Source: Macrotis lagotis
Lineage: Eukaryota > Chordata > Mammalia > Peramelemorphia > Peramelidae
Direction: 5' to 3'
Assembly (NCBI RefSeq): GCF_037893015.1
Contig: NC_133666.1
Coordinates: 259,324,529-259,388,528, forward strand
DNA length: 64,000 bases
The position numbers and the translations under genes were made by a program. The notes under the pieces were generated by a model. It saw nothing but the letters and a program-made list of their open reading frames with translations, was not told where the DNA came from and did no database searches. Shown here one piece after another: positions 57,631 through 64,000 of this stretch. How positions within the stretch are numbered: the stretch's first letter is position 1; each line of letters begins with the position of its first letter.

Positions 57631-57859
57631 CAAAGTCTTGTGATTTAAAGAAATAGCGAACTCCAGATGTCACAATGATTTGCCATGCAGTATTAACCAT
57701 TGACAATCTGCCATACTACCTTTTATCTTCCTACTGAGTTGTGAAATGAGGCATCTGTTTGAAATTCCTTGTGAAATTTGTTATGAAATTGGCATTTGGG
57801 GGGGAGGGGAGTAGGGAAAACACAGACTAAATCAGACAGAGTTGAGGTATCTTTGGAAC

Positions 57860-57865
57860 TTTAAT
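57860..57865 (-). terminator. candidate polyadenylation signal ATTAAA
   Basis: Reverse complement of TTTAAT, with a downstream GT/T-rich element on the minus strand. About 1.34 kb beyond the stop codon. Confidence 0.45.
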
Positions 57866-58368
57866 GAGACCATATACGTTCTTTGTCTTGCTGAAAACAT
57901 CAAATATTCAAATACATTTTGGGTTCCACAGCTTAGGAAGGGGCAGTGGGTTCTCTACAGTTGCATACTTGTACCCAGCTTTCTATAGATCAAAATTTTC
58001 CTAACCTTAATTGAGAACGTTTCCTAAAAAAATGTCTTAAAGGTTTCTTACAACAGGGGAAGTAAAACAAAGTAAGGCTTTTAAAATTTTTTCTTTTTTG
58101 GTACTACATAGTATTCTCTGAGGAATAGGAAGGCAAATTCTTTGCATCACTCTTATGTATGATCTCTTATACTATCCTCTGATCCTCACCAGTATCTTTT
58201 AAGGCCCCTTCCTCATAGTTGTTCCCTTTCCAATTTAGGAAGGTGAGACAGATACCCCTTGGACAACAACTCCTTGCTTTTCTTGAGGATGGTCTATAGT
58301 TAGCCCCTCAATTTTTCACTGGGGCTCACATTAGGGCTGATAGCCCTAATAACTGTTAAGAAGGAATG

Positions 58369-58420
58369 GGAGTGAACAGTGAACTCAGGATTCCTGTGTG
58401 GCACTGCAGTATCCCAAGTT
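58369..58420 (+). repeat. 52-bp direct repeat, copy 2 (inside the probable 3' UTR)
   Basis: Partner of 56284-56335 with five mismatches; 2,085 bases apart. Confidence 0.85.
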
Positions 58421-58632
58421 CATTGTGCAGTCCTTACAGTAAATATTTAAAGACTAAGTGTGTTTCCTGAAAATAAGATGAGAAAAATATCCCTTTACTA
58501 ACAACAGTCCCTATATCAGATTAGTACAATGAAAATAAAAGCATTTGGCTGATATAACTGGCTTTCTTTTTTTAGATGAAAACATTTCCCTTTCAAGATA
58601 ATCTTAGGAATATATATATCTCTCTCTCTCTT

Positions 58633-58668
<36 letters not shown>

Positions 58669-59199
58669 TTACCTAATGACCAAATTTCTTAGTCTCCAAT
58701 TATATCCAAAAAATGGCTTTGCCATTTTTTAAAAAAATCTGTAGTTTCATTCATTTAAAAAATGGGTAAGGCAGTCACCAACTTGAGCTAATTTTTGCTG
58801 CAGGAAAACAATTCAGACATTAACCATCAACTTTCATTTCTTCTTAAGTGTTAAGAGTACATGATTAAATGATAATCAAAACCATTTTCTTCTCTTAACA
58901 ATAAACTAAGCAGCTATTTTCAATGAACACATTTTGTCTTGCAAACTCCAGGTCCCTCCCACCCCTAAACCCCACCCCCCCAAATACAAAACTACTCTCT
59001 TGAAGAACAGGTTTGTAAGCTCTCATTATGAGGCATTCCCCCCCCCCCAATTTTGAAACCAAAGAAATGGCTTTGTGGTCTCTGCTTCTTTACTTTCTTT
59101 CACAAATGATTTCTTTAGAATGTCAGCTCCATAGTGGTAAACTTGTTATTTGTCTTATTTTGGGAAGAGAGAGTTTGTCATCCAATGTTCCACCTGGTT

Positions 59200-59364
59200 T
59201 CAGAAGCCCTGTAAAAATTCTTGTAGTTGGTTGACGATTTCTGTATCCACTGTCTCCATGAGAGCCTGAAAGCTTTGCTCTCCCAATAATTCCTGCTGTG
59301 CTTTGAGCTTCTCATAGACAAACTGCTGCAGTGACACTGTGTGTACGGGATCTTTAAGGGCAAG
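59200..59364 (-). CDS. terminal coding exon of an unidentified host gene (C-terminal 54 residues)
   Basis: Minus strand. The exon begins after a textbook acceptor: a pyrimidine-rich tract, then TTTTGTTTTCCACAG at 59365-59379. The reading frame continues in phase 0 for 54 codons to TGA (59200-59202). The peptide starts LALKDPVHTVSLQQFVYEKL, continues KAQQELLGEQSFQALMETVD, and ends TEIVNQLQEFLQGF. It is soluble, amphipathic and helix-forming, in the manner of the last helices of HEAT- or armadillo-type repeat proteins, but I do not recognise the protein. Its codon use and lack of breaks differ from every other frame in the window. The 5' exons must lie beyond 64000. A longer open frame reading 17 residues further upstream (to 59415) is intron. 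Confidence 0.72.
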   Translation of the reverse strand, partial: LALKDPVHTVSLQQFVYEKLKAQQELLGEQSFQALMETVDTEIVNQLQEFLQGF

Positions 59365-62300
59365 CTGTGGAAAACAAAAGAGGAGCCAAAAAAGTATTAG
59401 ACAAAAATGCAACAAGTCTCACTACTTATTCATCTATTACTTTTCCTTGAATAATGTGCTTCTCCCTAACTGATCACTGGAGGTTCAAGAATACAGGTTT
59501 ATGGGGGAAATTTTCCTCCAAGGAAACCCTGTGTTCAACTACCATGCCTCCCCTTCATTTAAATCAGCTTGTACTAAGGTCTGGGTCTGCTTCAGGATAA
59601 ATATCCTATTCCCAATCTGTTGTGTCTCTGAAATTGTAAGTCTTTTAAGGATGGGTTGATGCAACACTGCTAAAGATTTTTAATAAATTTACCAAGTTAA
59701 CGGAAATTTTAAATGTTTGGTTCATTCGTTCAACTATAAACCTTTGGAAATCCTGAGTAATATGAATACTTTTCAAACAGAAGCACTGGCATAAAAGCTT
59801 TTCAGTTTTGTAATGTTTCATTCCTCTTTTGAAAACATTAAGTAACAACATTAAGTAACATGTATAGAACAATTAGGGAGTGGAATAATAATAGTTGTAA
59901 CTTAATTTTCTAGGGAGTTTAGAATTTAGAACAGAATTTAGAACTGAAAGGGACTTGAGACGTAATAATAGTATACCTCCTTCATTTTAAAGTTGAGACC
60001 AGTATCACATCATTATTAAGAGGAAAGCCTTAATTCAAAATTATTTTAAGCAGAGAAAGCACATCATGTCAATTATCATGACCTGTCAAACCTTTTACTA
60101 GATTTATATTTATATATTTATATTTACTAGATTTATACTAGATTTGAGTATTGCAATTTAATTTAGCTTAACTGCCATAAATACTCATCTCCCAAACTCA
60201 AGAAACAAGAAAAAAGTCAAATATTTCCCAAGAAGAAAAGTTTCTTCTTATCAAACATTCGAAGAGGAGCATGGGAGAAGTGAGGGGAGGTGCAACCCAG
60301 AGGTGCAAGAACAGAGTCCCTCTGGTGGGTTTTAAAACATTAAAATTTTGTTTTATTGGGACAGAATTGAGATGAGGTTGCTGATTTACAACCACATTTA
60401 TTAAAACTATCTCAAGGGCATATAAATTTTGTGGAACTAGCTGAAATTTCTGGGGGGAGATAGGAGAGCAAGAAGACAGATAATTTTAAGTCCTTCTACT
60501 GAGGTATTTCAAGCAGCAAAGAAAGACATTCTATCAGTTCCATAGTTAGTCCCTATTCTCATCATCACCTGGTCAGCCTTGAGACTTAGGCTGGCTGGGG
60601 GTTCTTCACAAGTACCCACACTCTAATTTTTTATTGTTGTTGCCTTTGAAGACTATGTGTTTCAGAGCCCTGATTTCTCCATACCAGAAAAGGGAATTTA
60701 AAGCTGAATCTCTATTAAGTGCTCATCATATGTAAGATACTATGCCAAGCAATGTTGGGTTTTTTTTAAATGAGCCTTTGCTCAAACACAACAATCGTTA
60801 AGCGCAATTTTCTTATTTTTGATTCTTGATCAGAAAGAGCAAGAAAAAGCAAGAAAATATCACTACCAATATAAACATTCCTATAAATTCCTACAAAACT
60901 CCATCTCCAACATTTTAAAACTTTTCACCTTTTTTCACATTATGCTTTTCACTTTCCTCTTTCACCAGGGGAATCAAACTGAATATAGGATTCTGAAAAT
61001 CTGGCAGATTACATTCAAAAGTTTGGCTGTATCAACTCCTCCCACCTCATGACACACTGTCAAATCAATCACTCACAGGAGTGTATGCACAGCCAGGTGC
61101 ACAAGGAAGAGAGAAAAGAAGCAAAAGAACATTTGAACCAAAAATGAACTTGTTTTTCCTCAAAGTTCTACTTTTTTCCTAAACATTTCTGCTTATTTTC
61201 TTTATTCTTATTGTTGTTTGTAAAAGTCAGGTGTATATATACCTTACATAAAGGGTTATTGGCCTTACGAAATAGAAACTTCTTGGCTATAGGGCTTTGG
61301 AGGACGTAGGCTTACAAATCACTTAGAACTGGGAGATAAGACATACAGATGTGGCCAGGACTTCTGTTCAGTAGGCAGCTACAGTTTAAAGGCTTCTTTG
61401 TTTCAAAGACAACAGAAGACTAACGAGACATGAATCTGATGCTCCTCTGGTGCTATAAAATGTCCCCATCAAGCCAAATTCCCATTTTTGTAGTCCTGGT
61501 TTATTCTTCTGGCCACATTTGTGACCATTCAATTGTCATTTCCATGTATAAAAGGAGTAGACAGGGAAGGTATTGGCAGTGAAATGGACTAGAAACAGAA
61601 TAATTAATATGTAATCTTTGTCCAATATTTGACAAATGAATCCTTCTAAGGTGAGTAAACCTATACTTTAATAATCCTGTCTTCTGTCAATAACTGAGAT
61701 ATTATCTCTATACCTGTGGATAAGTGCCAGCAACTACTCTTGGAAATTCCTAATGCTATTTAGGATCTAGCAATTATTTCAGCAAGACTAAAATTTTCTA
61801 GCACATTTCATAAATCAATTTCAGTTGTTTTAGCATTTCATAAATCAATTTCAGTTGTTTTAGCATTTATCTTGGAACCTCAGTTCTTATAAGACATCGG
61901 AAAGACGGGCATGGGGGGAGTGGGGGGGCAGGAAGAAAAATGATATTCCCACTTAAAATTGCATTAAAACTTTTGAGTGCTCAGATTTAATCAGAGGAGA
62001 GTATACTACATTAACTTGGATGATGATGCTAAATTTCAATATAAATAAATAGTTACAATATAACCAACATAAAATGCCTCAGATCTCACAAACCAAATGA
62101 ACTAACTCCAGTCAGTTTTGGCAATGCCTTCTTAGAAATTAGAAAAAGGAAATACAAAACTATCTTGAATGCTTGAAAATTTCATCAAAGAATATATGTA
62201 TCAAATCTTAAAACATTGTTCACTTTGAGGAAGAATGCCCTAGACAAGAGAAAAGGACAAGAGTTTGATAATAAATGTTAACTGTATCTGAACCTGAGGA

Positions 62301-62934
62301 CAATATCATTTCCAGAGGTTACTAATAAAGAGAATACATGGGACAGTTAAATATAAAATCTTTACCAAATGTTAAAAGGTTTCAGAAAAATAGTCAATAA
62401 AAAATTCTCAGTTAAAACTTCAATATCAAAAATAAAAAATCCTAAGGTTAGACAAGGGATTGCTTTTAATTTGCTAAATCATTTGTGATCTGAACTATCA
62501 ATAATTTTCTTCCAAGTCTTATTTACTTATAGTGAAAATTTTAACCAATCTAAGTGACTTTTAATTCTATTAACTGCAAAAAGATAAAAAGTAATTTAAA
62601 AAAATGCTTTGATATAATTCACAGATGTATTTCTTCTTAATTGACCTCATTGTGATTTCTCTCCACACAGTGGTGCCTTTGATCAACAATGTGTTTATTA
62701 TAGATATAATTTTGGGCAAATTCATACTAGCAGTTTTAGTTATAGATCTCTACTTTTAACCATCAAGTTAAAATATTCTTTAAAATATTACTTTTCCATT
62801 CCTTGGGATATGCTAAATTTCTAAAAACAATCGAATGGCAAGGCCATCTTTTAAGTACAAGAAAGTTTTTTCAATTCTGGGAATCATTGACAACTCTATA
62901 ATTAGGCTTTCAAAAATAATTTTAAACTGTATAC
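59365..62934 (-). other. probable last intron of the minus-strand gene
   Basis: About 3.6 kb of AT-rich sequence with few repeats. I see no further exon with both splice sites and a sensible frame. A perfect 30-bp tandem duplication lies at 61804-61863. Confidence 0.45.
61804..61863. repeat. perfect tandem duplication of a 30-bp unit
   Basis: Two identical 30-bp copies, 61804-61833 and 61834-61863, each beginning CATTTCATAAATC and ending GTTGTTTTAG; a partial third start (CATTTAT) follows. No divergence, so recent. Confidence 0.97.
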
Positions 62935-63065
62935 ACATTAAGTCCCTTCTGAAGCTCTGTAAATTTGAATTCTAGGATCATGTATTTAGAGCTGGATGGG
63001 ACCTCAGAGGTCACAATCACGCCTACTCTTTCTTCAATGCTACTTACCAAATAGGCCCAAGTCTC
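62935..63065 (-). repeat. MIR-type SINE fragment
   Basis: 'ctaggatcatgtatttagagctggatgggacctcagaggtcacaa' (62973-63017) is a typical reversed MIR-related start. Confidence 0.6.
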
Positions 63066-63152
63066 CCTGATCCTTAAAAAAAAAAAATCCCCATTAAACC
63101 CTATCATGTCTAAATATCTTCTCCATTAAACTCCTTTTAAAAAAGTTATCTG

Positions 63153-63325
63153 AGAGGCAGCTGACTGACAAAGAAGACAGAACACTGGCCCTGGAATCAG
63201 GAGGACCTGAGTTCAAATCCGGCCTCAGACACATAACAATCACCTAGCTGTTTAACCTTGGGCTTACCCCAAGGCTTACCCCTTACTTACCCCCCACTAC
63301 CTTAAACAAACAAACAAAAAAATTT
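63153..63325 (+). mobile_element. WSINE1-like SINE
   Basis: 'aggcagctgactgacaaagaagacag' head, 'ctggaatcaggaggacctgagttcaaatccggcctcagacac' body (63191-63232) and an odd repeat of ACCCCAAGGCTTACCCCTTA near the end. Target-site copies AAGTTATCTG at 63143-63152 and 63326-63335. Confidence 0.85.
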
Positions 63326-63335
63326 AAGTTATCTG

Positions 63336-63609
63336 CAATTCGTGCCTCCAATATCTTTCTTCTTGTTCTCTTATAAAAAAAATCTTTGCAATCTGGGTTC
63401 TGACTTCATCATTAAACTGAAAGAATTCTCTCCTAAGTTAATGATGATCTCTTAAGGCAAATACAATGGCTTTCTCCCCCCCCCCCCAATCTTTATCCTT
63501 CCTGACATCTCAGCAGCTTTTGATAATGGTGACTACCTTCTCCTCTCTTGAGTTTTTAGGACTCAGCTCTCAATTACAGGTCCTTCTTTAACTCCTTTAC
63601 TGGATTTTT
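63336..63609 (+). mobile_element. L2 LINE reverse-transcriptase fragment
   Basis: 'cctgacatctcagcagcttttgataatggtgactacc' (63501-63537) encodes the L2 palm motif, LDLSAAFDTVDH in intact copies, here with substitutions. Forward orientation. Confidence 0.7.
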
Positions 63610-63735
63610 CATGGGGCTACTAGGTGGTGCAGTGCATAGAGCCACTGGATACTTGATATTTGACAATTACAGACTGCCCGTCCCTTGAGCAAGTCACTTA
63701 GCCCTGACTCACAGCCCAGGTCATCTCCAGGCATT
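63610..63735 (+). mobile_element. SINE fragment, nested in L2
   Basis: 'ggggctactaggtggtgcagtgcatagagcc' head, then 'cttgagcaagtcacttagccctgac'. The L2 appears to resume after it. Confidence 0.7.
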
Positions 63736-64000
63736 CATTGTTCATTCATTCTCGTTCTCATTCTCTCTCTCCCTCCCTCCGGCATTTAGAAAACTTGCCA
63801 CAATTCGACCACTTCCAATCATTCCAATTTTCTTTGCCAAGAACTCTACATCAGCCACACTGCCCTTACTGTGGTTTATCTCCAATTCTCATACATTTCT
63901 TGGGGATATATGCCTTTTTTATTTAGCCATAATTACTGAATAATTATTGCTCTCAGTCAAACTGAGAGCTATTAAAAACCATGGTTTAAAAAGGTCGTCT
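63736..64000 (+). other. probable L2 continuation, then unassigned end
   Basis: A TC-rich run (63750-63781) then L2-like sequence to about 63930. The final 70 bases are not assigned; an inverted CTCAGTCAAACTGAG palindrome sits at 63952-63966. Confidence 0.4.

Larger units (their letters stand above)
57840..59199 (-). other. probable 3' UTR of the minus-strand gene
   Basis: Runs from the stop codon at 59200 to the only good polyadenylation signal found on the minus strand, ATTAAA at 57860-57865. That signal is followed, about 20 bases on, by a T/GT-rich stretch (CTCTGTCTGATTTAGTCTGT). No AATAAA was seen on this strand between stop and signal. The tract holds no recognised interspersed repeat, which fits an exon. 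It holds a TATA-rich run (58610-58665) and the second copy of the 52-bp direct repeat. Confidence 0.5.

Noticed and set aside
59365-59415. N-terminal extension of the terminal exon to an ATG at 59415
   Set aside because: This stretch is the pyrimidine tract and acceptor of the intron; its Phe/Leu/Cys-rich translation is an artefact.
59645-59872. Upstream exon of the minus-strand gene
   Set aside because: No acceptor/donor pair in frame and no protein-like composition.

Overview
This is a stretch of mammalian, almost certainly marsupial, nuclear DNA. It is AT-rich and CpG-poor, has no dense protein-coding tracts, and is packed with interspersed repeats. The repeats are tRNA-derived SINEs with bodies typical of marsupials, a marsupial-type L1, an RTE (BovB-like) LINE, and many old L2/MIR copies. 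The abundant young SINE that ends in a CCTTGCAAAAACCTAA-type tail looks like the WSINE1 group, which would favour an Australian-type marsupial (possibly a dasyurid). Family and species names are from memory and by eye; no database was searched.

Layout. 1-1.6 kb: an L1 3' end and an inverted L1 ORF2 piece. 1.84-4.30 kb: an internally deleted, ORF2-less 'half-L1' bounded by a 17-bp target-site duplication and carrying four nested SINEs. 4.4-7.5 kb: SINE, L1, MIR and L2 fragments. 7.6-10.7 kb: a decayed RTE LINE with recognisable endonuclease and reverse transcriptase. 11-22.6 kb: L2, a candidate solo LTR, L1 copies (one with a twin-priming 5' inversion), a CA microsatellite and unassigned sequence. 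23.0-23.6 kb: a 550-bp polypurine tract. 24-40 kb: mostly unassigned sequence with scattered SINE/MIR/L2, a local 150-bp direct duplication (28.3 and 29.3 kb) and two TA microsatellites. 40.7-41.0 kb: a 62-bp inverted repeat around an L2 fragment. 42.5-50.3 kb: several minus-strand L2 copies, two of them long enough to show reverse-transcriptase remnants. 50.6-55.1 kb: more L1, SINE and unassigned DNA.

The only convincing piece of a host gene is at the right end. A terminal coding exon on the minus strand (59364 down to 59200) has a good splice acceptor, 54 clean codons and a stop, followed by a probable 3' UTR ending near 57.84 kb. The rest of that gene would lie to the right; 59.4-64 kb is probably its last intron. 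I could not identify the protein.

No rRNA, tRNA gene, CRISPR array or bacterial gene is present. Nearly all other open frames are chance frames inside repeats. The window holds no clear new 'system'; the points most worth checking are the half-L1, the twin-primed L1s, the inverted repeat at 40.7 kb, the two local duplications and the unidentified terminal exon.
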